Shown here piece by piece: positions 43,778 through 56,800 of a stretch of DNA of 64,000 nt. Where the stretch lies: NCBI GenBank assembly GCA_947650285.1, contig CANTFL010000608.1, positions 410,465 to 474,464 of the forward strand. The letters run 5' to 3'. Below the pieces are notes generated by a model. That model ran no database searches, was not told the DNA's origin, and was given only the letters and a program-made list of their open reading frames with translations. Source of the stretch: Hyaloperonospora brassicae (Eukaryota; Oomycota; Peronosporomycetes; Peronosporales; Peronosporaceae). The position numbers and the translations under genes were made by a program. The stretch's first letter is position 1. The number at the start of each line of letters is the position of its first letter.

Positions 43778-44168
43778 TGTAACGGGGCAGCCCGTTACAT
43801 GTAATTGTCACTTTAAGGAAAGTAACAATAAAGAATATGAAGTTGAATATTCTTTAAACAATATCACCAAAGTGGTGATATTGAAGGGTCGACCAAACAG
43901 TCTGTTAAGTGTTCGATAAGTTGATGATATCAACCCACCAATCGCCGCAAGACACGCGCAATGAGTGGTGACGAGACGTCACCATACAATCAGTTATATT
44001 AGCATAATTAAGTTAAGTCAAACAGAGAGACAGTAGTTTAAAGACTTAATTATATTAATATAACAGTTCTGCTTTTACCTTACCTACGCGTCCTCGCTTG
44101 CCACTTGTACGTGTGTCGGGGCACCGATACCCTTGCGTTAAGTTCACGCAAGGGTGTGCCCCGTTACA
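43778..44168 (+). repeat. 3' LTR of gypsy copy 2
   Basis: A 391-bp LTR from TGTAACGGGGCAGCCCGTTACA (a near-perfect palindrome) to TGTGCCCCGTTACA. Over its first 189 positions it differs from the 5' LTR of the same element at about 15 sites by hand count. It would also supply any antisense promoter for the ORF at 43694. Confidence 0.92.
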
Positions 44169-44446
44169 TATGCGCCTACTTCTTAAACAGATCGAAAGTC
44201 CTTTTTACCTCCGTTCTGCACTTCAACGTAAATTCCTCATATAGGATACCTGTCGGCGACTATATTTACGTCCAGAGCTTCCTGCTGGATCGAATTGGAA
44301 AGAACAGCTCCATTCGGTTAAAATTTACGGCCCTGTACACCTTTTGGCTACGTAAAATAGGCTAAGGCGCGCCTCCTTTGCAAAAACGAGGAGGACGAAA
44401 CAACGAATACTTTTTTGGACAAATTTAATTTCGGAGAGGAGAAGCT
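44169..44446. other. Unassigned spacer between gypsy copy 2 and a solo LTR
   Basis: No feature recognised. The sequence is probably host or worn LINE sequence into which both elements inserted. Confidence 0.3.
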
Positions 44447-44891
44447 TGTAACTGGGTGAGCCCGTTTCATAAAAATTGGTATGAAATAACCAATTTTGAA
44501 TATTATCTGTTTTGATAATATCCAATCAACATCACTCGAGAAAAGCGATGTTGCCGGAATATTACCTCTAAGGATAATATCCGTGGAGGGGTCCACTTCT
44601 CGATTATTTTACGGCGTACATCAACCAACTTAACCACAAATTGCTACTGGATGCGCGCAATGGGTGGTGATCAAGGAAACCACATAGGAGAAGATAGTTT
44701 AAAATAGTTAGTGTAAGTCAAAAGATGATTCATTAAAGTTATAACTATATTAAATAAACAATTCTACTTTTCCCTTAATACACAGCGTTCGGGTTCTGTT
44801 TTGCCTACCGCTTCCTCGGTTGCCCTGTGTACGCTTGTCGAGCACGCGTCACCCTTGCATTAAGCTCACGCTATGGGTGTGCCTTGTTACA
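44447..44891 (+). repeat. Solo LTR, family B, with perfect target duplication
   Basis: A 445-bp LTR from TGTAACTGGGTGAG to TGCCTTGTTACA, flanked on both sides by AAGCT (44442-44446 and 44892-44896). It has no internal element sequence, so it arose by LTR-LTR recombination. It is in the opposite orientation to the copies at 11458, 47814 and 58634. Confidence 0.88.
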
Positions 44892-47800
44892 AAGCTGGCT
44901 TGTTGTTTTGACCGATTTTGTCTCTACTGGCTGAGTAGACCGCATTTTTTGGGTGGAGGCGCGCTCACCTTCATATATGTTGGACCATCAGGAGACCTTT
45001 CTACACTTGCGCAACGAAAGCAGACCTCATCCCATCTTTGATGAGGTCGTGCGGTGTATCCAATCACAGCATCGAACCCCGGTAAAGTCTTAGCCGAACC
45101 CATCGAGTATATGGATGTCAACGCAATTGGTACAAGCTGTCTCCACCATTTACTTGGGATATCGACGTTACTGAATGTATCCGCTGTATTCGACGTGTCA
45201 GTCAGCGGGTGAAGCAGTGTAGGGCTCTTTGTCCCCGCACGATTGAGAGAAGTAAACAGCAGCACTTGCTTTATAGGCCGCAATGAAAATCTTGCACTAC
45301 GGAAGAATTACGTCAGGAACATCTTGTGAGACTCAGACATCAGCTGGTCCAAAAATCGGATCAACCCCGATTTTTCTCGTAGAATCGCCGACTGGAAGCG
45401 TGAGCAAACCGTCACCACAATTATGCAGCGTTATGGACCGGTTTTTAGTCGCAAATGACGACGGCAGATAGATTTGCTTCCGAGAGGTTCGCTGCCAGGC
45501 GGAACTCATCGCAGTAAACCTCTCAAGGGCTTTCTAGCAGCCATCCGTGATTTTGTTTAAGTTCCCATAGGACGGATACTATCGTCGACCGAGAATTGGT
45601 CGACACTGGTCGATTACACTGAAAATGAGGTTTGCACGGCCATCACATGACTAAGTAGACACAAATTGGCTAGGTCGGTTCGTTTAAACAACGGCTTTTA
45701 CGAGAATACACCAACGCTTCTTTATAATCTCTGGTGCGAATCAACAATCAAATTCTAGTGGGCGCGAAACCGCCACTTTTTTAAAGGCTTTGACCATACC
45801 TTTGCGTAAAAAAGGTTATTTAGCTGATGCTATGGATTACCGGCCAACTTCATCACTTCGAACCAGAACCAAATCTTCGCGAGGGTGTTGACGACTCGTT
45901 TAAAATTTGTATTACCTCAACTGGTGACTCACAACATAGATTCGTACAGGGTAAACAAATTCTAAAATCTAAGATGATGATGCATTTCAAACTTGCTACG
46001 GATTCCGCTGAGGCAACGCTAGATGCATTCATCATCAGGGTCATCCTTCTGCTAGATTTTAGACAAGCACATGGTACTGTTGACCGAGGCTTTTAATAGG
46101 AGGCTCTTCGACAATTTGGTTTTGCTGAGGGATACATAGAGCTGATATATCGACCGCATGAGAAACCACGGCTGAATTCTTAGTGAATGCAAAAATCCGG
46201 TCTGATCTCCCTCGTTTCACGAATCCGCCAAGATTGACCTCTATCGCATTTGCTGTTCCTCGTAATGATCGAGCTGTTAGTCATTTCAGTCCAGCAGTCT
46301 CCTACCCTGAAAGGACTCGCGATCCCAGGAAGCCGTACTAACACGCACAGTTTCTAAGCGTTTGTAGACGACTCGACGATATTTCTCGATCAAGCGCATT
46401 AGCTTGGACCGGCGCTTGCCCTAGTTCCACGCTTTAGAACCTTGTCAGGACTTGCACCTCAGCTGTTCAAAGATCAAATGTATACTCTTAAACACAGGGG
46501 TATCAAATCAATAATACTGGGCAATTGGTGCTCCAACGGAAAGAAACAGTAATGTGCGTAATCTATAAGGTCGGGTTTGGTGCTTACGAATCCGCGATTA
46601 AGCGTTACTAATTATAGAGCTACAACTGTGGCTGATCACAGCTTTTGGGGTAGTGACAAGTGTTAAGAATAGAGTTTTATTTTGAACTCCGTCATTCTAC
46701 CATCCATTTTATGCACGCCAGCAGTATTCGATATCCCAGAATGGGCACAGCAGGCTACTCAAAATTTGTATAAACAACTTTTGTGGACCCCTGACATGTC
46801 GACAGAAGCAAGCACGAAACAAGCACTTCAGTGACACACGCAAGTCCACGACAAATATTTTTCCTCCTAGTATTACCGGTCCTATTAAGGTGGGCCAACC
46901 CGCTAAGCCTTGGTCCTCTTTCGTACGAGTATGCTGAGGACAGCATCTTCTTGCTCGACGAAGCTTTCAACAGCTGCATGGATACACAAATTAGACAAGG
47001 TTCTGCACTCTTCGAGGGAGCCGTTAAATTAAATTCGGGATCGCGTTAGCTTGCACTATTCGACTTAACTCGAAGGAGCTGGTAGCTGACGGGGAGGCGA
47101 TGAAGGGTCATTATTGTGCTATCTTCCTTTTCCGGATGGATTAGCATCTACCAACTCTCAAGTACTGGCACTGCTTTGCTTTTAAATGACGTTCTAATGG
47201 AGAAACAAATCGTAGATTCGAGGCGAACAGGGTCTGCAGCTCTTACATTCCAGATATGACCGCAAAGCTGACTGCTCCTTATACGACTTGCACATTCGCA
47301 GGACAGGACCAAAAGAGTTTATCTTCATTATCTCGATGACTGGACTGACCTCTAATCATCACTCTCGACCTTAAATACGGCAATGAGCCACATGCGTATT
47401 GCTTGCTTCACCTTCTGTTCGCATTAGGCCGAAACTAGGGCTAAAATCGGCGTTAGAACTTCGTCATGCGCCTCCATTTTGATGTAAATTTGATTGATCA
47501 ACCGTGCGTCAAGGTTAAGTCGTCGGGCATAGCTGTTTGTTCCAGGACAACGGGTGCGTGCGTGTCAAATTGAAGCAAAGTGCTGACGAGTTCCGATGGG
47601 GAGGGGTTCCACCACACTACCTCAGTCGCTTACTGTTATGCCGACGATAGGGACGTATGGGCGACCCGAAAACGGCAACATGGTGTCGTTTTCTATTCAC
47701 AAACCGAACATCATCGATTTCCTCATGCCGTAACCGACTCGGTCGTGAATGCGTCTATCGGGGCGACAATTATCTGATTAGCGCTCAGACTTCACAGGCG

Positions 47801-49060
47801 TCATCTCGCTGTCTGTAATGGGGCACGCTATGTGTCAATTTGATACAGGGGTGTGTGCACCCGATGTCACGCTTCCGTGGCGTGAGGATGCGCGACGAAG
47901 TAGGCAGAACTCGAAAGCTCTGTCTAAGGGAAAAAAGTAGAACTGTATTTAATATAGTTCTGTTTCTTAATAAACCATCTTTTGTCTTGATATAACTATA
48001 CTAAACTACAATCTCGTGTGTGGGTTTCTTGCTCACCGCCCATTGCACGCGTCTAACAGCGATTGGCGATTATTCTGGTTGATGTAACGTGAACACCAAC
48101 CATCATGTGGAGCAACCCATCAAATAAATATTGCCCGCGGGTTAATATTCCTTCAACCTTTCTCCTTACGAGTGATGTCCATTGAACAATATCTAAAATG
48201 ATTAAGTTCAAAAAATGATACAAAGGTTTGAATTTTTATGTAACGGGCTCACTTCGTTACACTGTCCCTCTGAAAGGAATCGCACAGCGCTTAGAACAAG
48301 TCATCAGCAGCGATGCCTGGTTGCGTGCTGCGGCACATCAACGCCCGTCTGAAGCTTGGTATTATGCCAATGGTCTACCGTATATTCAGGTCTAGACTTG
48401 TTATAGAAACGTCACTAATCAACTGAACCTATAATATGAAGTTCTTCGCGATGACAATAGTTGTCGACCATCGATGAAGGGCTTAAGGCGCAAAGAACAT
48501 CGGATCACATCTTTTGGGACTGTTCCAAGGCACGCGCATGCTGGAGGAAACTGATCTGTCACTGGAAAGTTATACGTGTGTTCAGCTTTTCGATGAGACC
48601 TGTGTTTTCAGCAGTGTGAATCGTCAGGCTCCTGCAGTACCGGTGAGGCAGCGACATCGACTAAATAACCGTTTCCAAGACGACTCGAATGCAGGAATCA
48701 TGATTTGTAAGCGTATATGGTTTATTATGATAGCGTCTGTTTAACTTGCCTATTGAGTGAGAGAAGCGACACAATGTTTCTAGGTCTGGGTACGACGGAT
48801 TCTCACGGCGTCTCAGGTTTTTGAAAGATTTAAATACGACATCTCAGCGCATTATCGAAAACCCGAACATCGTGTTCTCAACGCAATTATCACCGGGGCT
48901 CTCTTACATGCCTGTCTTAACCTCTTAAAACTCAAACCGCGGGATGAGTTGGTCTTCGCTGATAGAGACCACGACAATCTCTGTATTCGAAGCTCTTGTC
49001 ATTGCTAAAATCAATTTAGACATCGTATTCATTATGAAATGATATAAGAATGTCATGAAA
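44892..49060 (+). mobile_element. Decayed LINE (copy 1), interrupted by a solo LTR
   Basis: Plus-strand frames give a broken LINE ORF2. RT segments are PANFITSNQNQIFARVLTTRL (near 45850), ILLLDFRQAHGTVD (46040-46090), AIPGSRTNTHSF and AFVDDSTIFLDQA (46300-46400; FVDD is the catalytic box), then SILCTPAVFDIPEWAQQ (46700). After the inserted LTR (47814-48261), a zinc-knuckle-like region (DHIFWDCSKARACWRKLICHW, near 48500) marks the C-terminus. Stops occur every few tens of codons. No poly(A) tail or target duplication was recognised. Confidence 0.75.
47814..48261 (-). repeat. Solo LTR, family B, inserted in LINE copy 1
   Basis: A 448-bp LTR from TGTAATGGGGCACG to CTCACTTCGTTACA, flanked by CTGTC on both sides (47809-47813 and 48262-48266). 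Its hairpins are less perfect than in the 11458 copy, suggesting greater age. Confidence 0.88.
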
Positions 49061-49649
49061 TCTCACAAAAGATGGGGGTGCCAGGTCGTCAAGAAGTCCA
49101 AATTTTAAGGCTGGAACTACAGAGGAAAAAAATAATTGCAATAATAAATGTTTACAGCAACAGTTTGCCCTCTAGTCACCCTCCGAAGCTAATAATCAGG
49201 TCAAGACCTACCAGAGATCTTGCGCATAGGTACATAACCAGTATAAATAGACTTTCTGAGTCCTCTCATAAAATATGGTCTGCGCTATATGACGATCGAC
49301 CAAGGTGCTGGCCTTATCGCGCCGCTTCCAAGCACAGCACTTTTTTGCCGCAAGATATCTCTGAGCTGCTGTTGGTTTTGCACACTTTTTCATCTATAAG
49401 TAAAATTAGTCTTTATTTCCACTAAGTGATGGTCTCTCGCAAGCGCTTCGCAGCATTTCGGCGTCGCAATTCAAGATAGAACACCTTTGACTTTCCGTAG
49501 GCGTACGTCCGACGAGCTCTACGTTATCTCTCCTTCATCATTTACTCAACTCCAGACGCCACGGAAGAAACGTTGTGTTAAAAGTGCCTAACATTATTAA
49601 ACGTCTTATATTCGTATATAATTGCGACTTAGTGGGCAGACCTTACGTC
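49061..49649. other. Unassigned sequence between two LINE fossils
   Basis: No domain or repeat boundary recognised. A short frame at 49072-49425 has no known motif. Confidence 0.3.
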
Positions 49650-52600
49650 GTGGCACGAGGAATGGTGCCTAAAACTTATCTGCACTGTCGACGATAGCAT
49701 CATGCATAGCGCTGCTGATCCTCCGCCGGAGAGGGACAGCATGCTCGTTTAGGGTGATACCCTGCCGGCTAGACCATATGAGTGGGGTTTTTTTGGCGTG
49801 GGAGGTGACGCTGCACCCATGCGCCCCGGAGTCAGTGAGGACGGACCCGGTAGAGCCGGTCCACACCTCGTTTCAGGCGGGAGATTAGCGAATTTTGTAC
49901 TCGGCTGTGGTCGGCGGACGCGGCGAGCATCCAGGATCCGGCGAATTTCTTCAATCCGATCTCAGAAATTTTAGCCGATCGGGGCTTGTCGAGTCTTGTC
50001 GACCGGACCTAGACGAATTTTGCCGACAGAACCTGGACAAGTGTCGCCGCCTGTAATGCGACGAATATCACCTACCCAACGTCGCTAATGAAACCGGCCA
50101 GGGTCCAAACGCTGTTCTCTCTACTGGCCTTGACGACTTGAACACCTAAGGACCTTTCGAATCCACCCCTCCCAGACACCGCAATTTACCTAACCGGTGG
50201 CGAAGGCCCGTGCGACCGATCCGACTCTGCTTCTGTAGGGTCGTGTGCGTCGCAGGACCGCAGGGCAGTACTGATTTGCTCATCCATTAGGATGTGGGTG
50301 GATAAGGCGAACGATTATTTGCGTCCAATGATACCTCTTGTAGACGAGGCTCTGGCAGCGAATGTATTGGGGGGCATCATACTACAGTCTACTCCCGGGT
50401 TTTTGTTCTGCACACACCCGCGGGATACGCGGATTGTGATGCCTAATTTCTTGAAGCGTAACTATAAGGAAATATAATATCGATTGTACCTCCGTATGTG
50501 CGCATGCCTTACTGCATTGCAAAGAAAAAGATTCTACTCCATCTGTTTGTACGCAACGAGAGGCAGACGGATCCCGATATCATGAGTCCAGAACTGGTCA
50601 AGGGTGCCGAGAGAAATCAGCTACGATGCCAAAAAGAGTCGCCTGATATTCAATATGCCCGATCAAGCAGCTGATGCAATCAGCCATGCTAAGACGATTC
50701 CATTCCATGGCAAGCGTATTCAGCTGTTGTGTCCGTCGACTATGGAACGCGAAAACAACACTGCTCTATTGCTCCCAGCTACGTCAACCGGTGGCACCAA
50801 CTGCACTATCAAGTCAGAATTATAGTCAGTGGCGTGGCGGCGAGCATGGATAAGCTATTTTAGCGTCCAGTGTGTCATGTACGGTCACATCCGTGACTCG
50901 TGGGTGCTAACAAAGCTCGTAAATGTTAGATTCCAATATTTTACTGGCAGAATAAGACACAGTGCCATGTCCCGCGCAACTTAAGCTGGTTACACACATT
51001 TCGACCGCCAACATGGATATTTTCCTCCACGATTTGCGTCACTTACAACGCGTCCCTTGTTGTATATCTACTTGCCTTATCACTCGCGTGCTAAGTGTGG
51101 AGGGCGCAAAGGAGCTGTTCAAGTTCGGCATCAACGCGAGCTCACCATGTACATATCACTTTATTATACGACAGTGGGTTAAATTTCAATCATTTGGACG
51201 TTTCCGGTCGCCTGCAGCATGTCTCTGTCCTGAAGGAAATGCTGGTGGCGATCACGGCGAAGTTGGAAGCGGAAGCCGACGAGACCACCTGTTGAGTAAG
51301 GTCTCGCAGGCACCTTCTCGTGCTGATCGATATGGCGATCCCACCGTGTCCCCACTCGCTGTCGGCTAGGATGCTCGTGGCGGTGCTGCTTGTGGCAGTG
51401 GTCCGTCAACTAAGGGTGATTTAATTCCGGCGCGAACAAAAAAGCGGAAGGGCGTTTCCTAATTACACCGTCCAGTACAGAGACGGGACCTGCTGTAAAT
51501 ATACCCAAGCATCCGCGTTTTTTTAACAAGTTTGGAGGCTAAAAACAGCCGTCTCCCCCGAAGTCGGCAGATTTTGCTTCGAACATCTCTACGACCACGG
51601 TTAAAGAAAACAAGGACCCAACTCAGCCGAATAAGGCCGCGGTCGTCCCAAGGGCATCTCGACAACTGCCCAATCGGCTCACCGCCTTCGCTCCTTAAAA
51701 GGAGAAAATCTCGGAGCACAGAGGCGATTCGTGAACTGGACCAACTACTATCTGGAGACCATCAGGTCGCTGCCACAGGTACTACTCCATACCCCAGCGT
51801 CGGATTTTGCTTCTTACGAAGCCATTGTAGGGGAGACGGTGCTTTAGTCAGCATTATTGCAAGTAGCGGACGCACAAACAAAGATCAATACACTTACTTG
51901 TGTAGCCGCACAAGTAACAGCGTGTGGAAGATACCAATAAATATGCTACTTCGAGGCTCATGCCCAAGCACTCACAATATTTGTTGCCACAAAGACTCAA
52001 GGTAAAAAAGACCCTACTTCGCTCGACGAGGGCAGTGCAAAATTGCTGAGGTTATTGTTCAAATACCGTACCGCAGGTGCGTTGGCGAAATGCGATAAAG
52101 TGAATGCAGCGACAGCAGCGTAAACACCTAAACCTTTGACTCGTCGAATGGCAAAGATTACACCGAATAAGAAGCTTGCGACCATTTCAAGGTTTAGCGA
52201 GATGATAAACCGCCCCATCAGTTGCCAGCTGCGCTGGCGGACACAAGCATAGAGCGGAGTCGTTCTAAGACCCAACTCTTGCTGGCTTCTTATATTCGCC
52301 GCAAATGGGGTATAAAAAGTGAGCCATCATAGTCAGCACCACGTTAGGCACCACCAGCAGCGAAGCCTTGTTATCCGAGTCCGTCGGAACTACCACCGAC
52401 GGTCTTCCATGATTCAAAAGGGCAGCAGTCACAAGATCTCGATGTATCGATGGCGGAGAGCATAATTACGATTAACGGCATCATGTGCCTACATGATCGA
52501 AATCAAGGGTCTGTAATCGTGCCTCCTTACGCCGCTAGTGTACCTATTACAGAGGAGTTAGCCAAGGCGATTGAATATAGCTCAAGACCTCGTTTGGACG

Positions 52601-53530
52601 TCTTCTAAGCGGGTACTATGATTTGACGGCACGTCCTGTAGCTAGCATGGACGATCTATGTTTGGAGGTAGCGGTCCGGTCCCAGATTGAACAATCTCAC
52701 GCTCCCGATACTCGCGACCAGACTTTACGCGCAACCTGAGTGCGCAAAATGCCAGACACAGCGTCTGCTGCCGTGGCAGCTGCTACAGTACCGGAGAGTA
52801 CGAAACCAATTTCAGCGAATAAGGCTGCGATGCTCAAATAGTTAAGCCAGCACAAAGCAGTTGCAACACTACCGGATACCATGTCAGTTATACCAAAGAG
52901 ACAAGTGGCGTTAATGAACGCGAGTGCCTTGGACTTAGAGAGGCTCTTCATTTGTCTCACTTAATCAATTGGTTATCTCGTCTCGATGCCGGGTGCAACC
53001 CTGCGTTCTTATAGACATGCCATTTATGTTAAATCTTAGCTAGCTGTAATTCCGCTTCACACCACACACGCCTATTTTAAACTATGCGATCTGTGCGCGG
53101 GTTGGGCCGCCACGGCAGACGGGCAAATTGGTCGAATATGATAGAGAACGACGAATAATATATAACGGTACAAAATTTTTAGCAGACTACAGCCTGGTCT
53201 GTTGTGCGGGACCGTCGTCGAACCTTTTGGTGACTTGGATCGTTGGGGAGTATTCAATGTTCGGTGCGTCTTGCTACCACAACTCGCACCTATTGAGATT
53301 GAGAAGGAGAAAGTAATAGCGCAAATTACACCTGTGCTCTTCGATATCTCCAAAGAGGTGCGCGCGGCGGTCGTTAGCGTTCTCTGCAAACCTGGTAATT
53401 GGAAAACGGCACTTCACCTTATCGCCCGCGGGATCAACTGCTGTACTCTACGTGCTAAGGATGGCTCGGATGAGATAGGGGATGCACTGACACGGAGCAT
53501 ACCACAACTTTGTCGTAGACTTTTGTTATA
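49650..53530 (+). mobile_element. Decayed LINE (copy 2), ORF1 region
   Basis: Plus-strand pieces read like oomycete LINE ORF1: FFGVGGDAAPMRPGVSEDG (near 49790), EISYDAKKSRLIFNMPDQAA (near 50610), TNYYLETIRSLPQVLLHTPA (near 51740) and a following helical stretch (DEGSAKLLRLLFKYRTAGAL, near 52030), then DISKEVRAAVVSVLCKPGNW (near 53345). Many stops and frame changes. Assignment of the individual pieces to ORF1 is by resemblance and position before the endonuclease. Confidence 0.55.
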
Positions 53531-53850
53531 GACGTTACGTCAGCCGCGCAACAACAGCATCGGTCTCCATTCGCACATTGTCGTAGAATTCTACAAGCAT
53601 CCGGGTCACTGCGCATCTTGGTTTAGTCACTTCCTGCAGATCTAATATAGCGGAACTATCGATTTCATTCATTACAGGAAACGCGAGTCAACATTCGTGA
53701 TCCAAATACTATGGAAATTGTTTAGAATTTCTCCTGGGAATTCGTGGACCGCGTGGACGCTCGCTGTGGACCTAGTCAGAGCACTCGTGAGGCGGCGTAG
53801 CAAGTTTTTTGAACCCCTATCCATCGATCACGAAAAAAATCACGTGGTCT
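53531..53850. other. LINE spacer without a recognised domain
   Basis: About 320 bp between the ORF1-like pieces and the endonuclease region. It is probably the ORF1/ORF2 junction, too decayed to read. Confidence 0.3.
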
Positions 53851-56800
53851 GAGGCTCATTGAACGCCGTGCTGGATGACTGTTCATATCACGCTCTGGGC
53901 GAAGCAATTCTTATTGTCAACGTTCATGCACCAGGTGTCAGAAATGAAAGGTTGCAGATGTTAGAGGGCCTTTTACTTCTTCTAAAGTCATACGAAGGAC
54001 CCATGTATGTTGATGGGGGCTTCAAATGTACTTTTGAGCCGCGCCGATACCGTTCATATGTATCTCCACCCGGACGACACGATTCTTTGGCGCAACGCTG
54101 TCTTTTCTGTCGAGTGAAGCTAAGTGATGTTCTTGATGATGAATCGAAGATCGCCGAAAAAGAGAGATCTGTACCGGCATTTCACGCGGCGGTTCACACT
54201 TATTTCTAAACTCTGCCGGGCGGTGGTTCGGCAAATAATGCGGCTGGATGGTGGTATGTGAGCTCGCGGCATGGTGATTGGATTCGAGACGTTGCTATGT
54301 CGGTACCTGGGCCTGCTGCCGACCTCAATGGCATCAGATGCAGGATCGGCATTCCCCGTCATGGCATCGGTGTCCGAAAGCCGAGGCGCGTGTATCCTAT
54401 TCTAGGTTGTGCACATGCGGCCGCGCACAAAGTAATTATTGCGGCCATTGCTCTGGCCCAGCTTCGAGCTAACGCAATTATTTCTGTTCCGCCGTCAAAA
54501 TATACCACAGCCTAGAGCTTGGACGACTGGTGGGACGACTGTAGATAAGTCTTCGTAAAGTTCTTTTGTCGGCTACCAAAACCGCGCGTCAAGGCCTGAC
54601 AAAAGGCTATCAACCGCAACTTAATCGTCTCTATGTCCGACTGAATACTGCTCCTTTGGTGGCGAGTACCCCTGATAACTTATCTTTTGGTGAGTATGAA
54701 AGCTGCGAACAGCCTAGCACCTCCGATACTTCGGCGGAACTTATGCGTAAAGTGGCAGAGTGTCGATGCTTATGGAAACGGACCACGAAAGAACGTTTTC
54801 TCGTACAGCACACGTAAATCCCTGAGATACGTCTCGCCGGTTTACGCCCGGGTATAGACCAAGTTTTAAGACGACACCATCGTGTCTTTGGGAAAAGGAG
54901 CGACATCCGGTCCAAATCGGTCTTAGAAATTGGCTGATGAAATGGACGACGGCCGGAATCGTATTATGACTCATTTGTTTGCCTATCTCGACAATACCGC
55001 CGCATTACTATCCCAGATCACTCCTCCGGACCGGGTGGATGACTTTACTGTGACATCGGACATTTCTACCGACGATGTGCGTGCGGCTTTGAAGAGACTT
55101 CAACGTGGCAAAGTGAATGGACTGGATTGAAAAACCAACACATTTTACCTCGAATTCGCGGACACGCTCGGTCCCATTCTCGCGACATTTTACACCAGAT
55201 GGCTTACATGCAGCGTGTTCCCGGCCTCATTTGGTGAAGCAATTAGTTAGTGTTTAAAGAAATCTCCGGCCTCTGCCTTGTTGCTTGATCATCGCCCAAT
55301 CGTTCTCCTCAACAGTGACTGCAAGTTATAAACCAAAAGGATTTCGTTTCGGGTGCCGCCATTGCTGTCACAACTCGTCCTGTCGGCTCAAGTTGGTTTT
55401 GTTCCGAAGCGATCGATCCATTCGGCTCTTGCCATTTTCGCAGCGGTACGCAAAGCTGCACACTTGGACAGCGATCTACATGGAGCAATTGTTCTGCTTC
55501 TCGATTTCGCAAAGGCTTGCGACACATTGCAACGTCCATATCTACGCTCGGCGCTGAAATGGCTTGGGTTGCCACCCCACTTCGTATCCGTCGTAGCATC
55601 ATTACACCGCGATACCACGTGCCGTTTTCTTATCAATGGATATCGCTCGAGTCGCCGTGCCGTTACTTGTGGAACACGGCGAAGGTGTTCCCTTGCGCCA
55701 CTTCTCTTTATTCTTGTCCTCGATAGAGCCTATCGGGTGCCTTAAGCGCGGGATGGCATCAGGAGGTGGGAATAATCATAACTGGCGGGCGGACAATTAA
55801 CGCTATTATAGATGCCTTCGATCGCGTGTCAGGTCTTTGGACAGGCCGGGCGAAATTAATAGTCCTCGAGCTGGACCCGCGCGGATCAGCGCAAACCCTT
55901 GAGCACCTGTCGTCTCACTCTGCTGGCTCCTGGCGAAGCTTGCCGGTATCTTGGTGTTCTGGTGGGACAACACTTTGCGGTAGACAATAACCGGACCAAG
56001 TGCATCCGGTCTCTCTGGAGCCGACTGTTCTTATCACGAGAGAAGACGCACACGGTGTAACAACAAGCTTAGCTCGCCAGTGCTATTGCTGTTCCCAAAA
56101 ATATGTGTTTAGCACGGCACTGTTGGCCTCCTCTCGCACTAGTTGCCCGATTGCACAGCTAAATTACTGACCTTGTGATAGGGCTTCCGTGATGGCAAGC
56201 AGTCCCGACCGTGGGTCCCTTCCGCGATAGCTTCTTTACCAATCCCTTAGGGGGGTCTAGCTGTGCCTTGTATTCGGACGGTATTGATGACTATGGCAGC
56301 TACAGCAATTGAACATTGGGCAGCTACTCTTTCTTTGAGGGACATACTACTTGGTAATAACTTGTAGGGATCGAGAGGGTCATGTCCGGCTTACATCACG
56401 CCTTGTTGGACTAAAGACAAGCATCCTCGATATCGAGCGACTCTATAGCACCCCGAATCCGACATTGTATGAATTTAAACGGGTCGGCACGCTCGCCAAG
56501 GCGCTATCAGGGAAGTCTGCAGACGTGCCGTCTCTTTAACATCGAGAGCTGTAGTATCCTATAATGCCGACAATATTGTCACCGTTGGTGTTCGTCGGGT
56601 GCTTGATGATCGACTACGCGCCGGGATGCGTGCTGAAGGTGCGGCGTCGGGGCGATTTGATCACCGATGGCTTGTCCACGCCACGCTCAAAAAATACGTC
56701 GTTTCTGCGAGATCGACGGGGTACGGCTTACACATTGAACGGAGCCACCTTTGTCCTTTGATTGACTTATCTTGGCGAGGAAATGTCTTGGACGACTTTG

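Larger units (their letters stand above)
36183..44168 (+). mobile_element. Ty3/gypsy chromovirus copy 2, near-complete with few lesions
   Basis: This 7986-bp element consists of 5' LTR, intact gag, pol, antisense ORF and 3' LTR. Pol is spoiled by only a few changes: TAA at 38971, TAA at 40186, a one-base insertion near 40629, a one-base loss near 41450 and TAA at 42517. Flanking pentamers are TGTGG and TATGC, not a clear duplication. The two LTRs differ more from each other than the 5' LTR does from the LTR fragment at 63812, so this copy may be a recombinant. The whole element is dense in short perfect inverted repeats. Confidence 0.92.

Noticed and set aside
51997..52960. Two hydrophobic minus-strand frames that look like membrane proteins
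   Set aside because: They are opposite the LINE ORF1 region; Lys/Thr/Ala-rich sense codons give Leu/Val/Ser-rich antisense.
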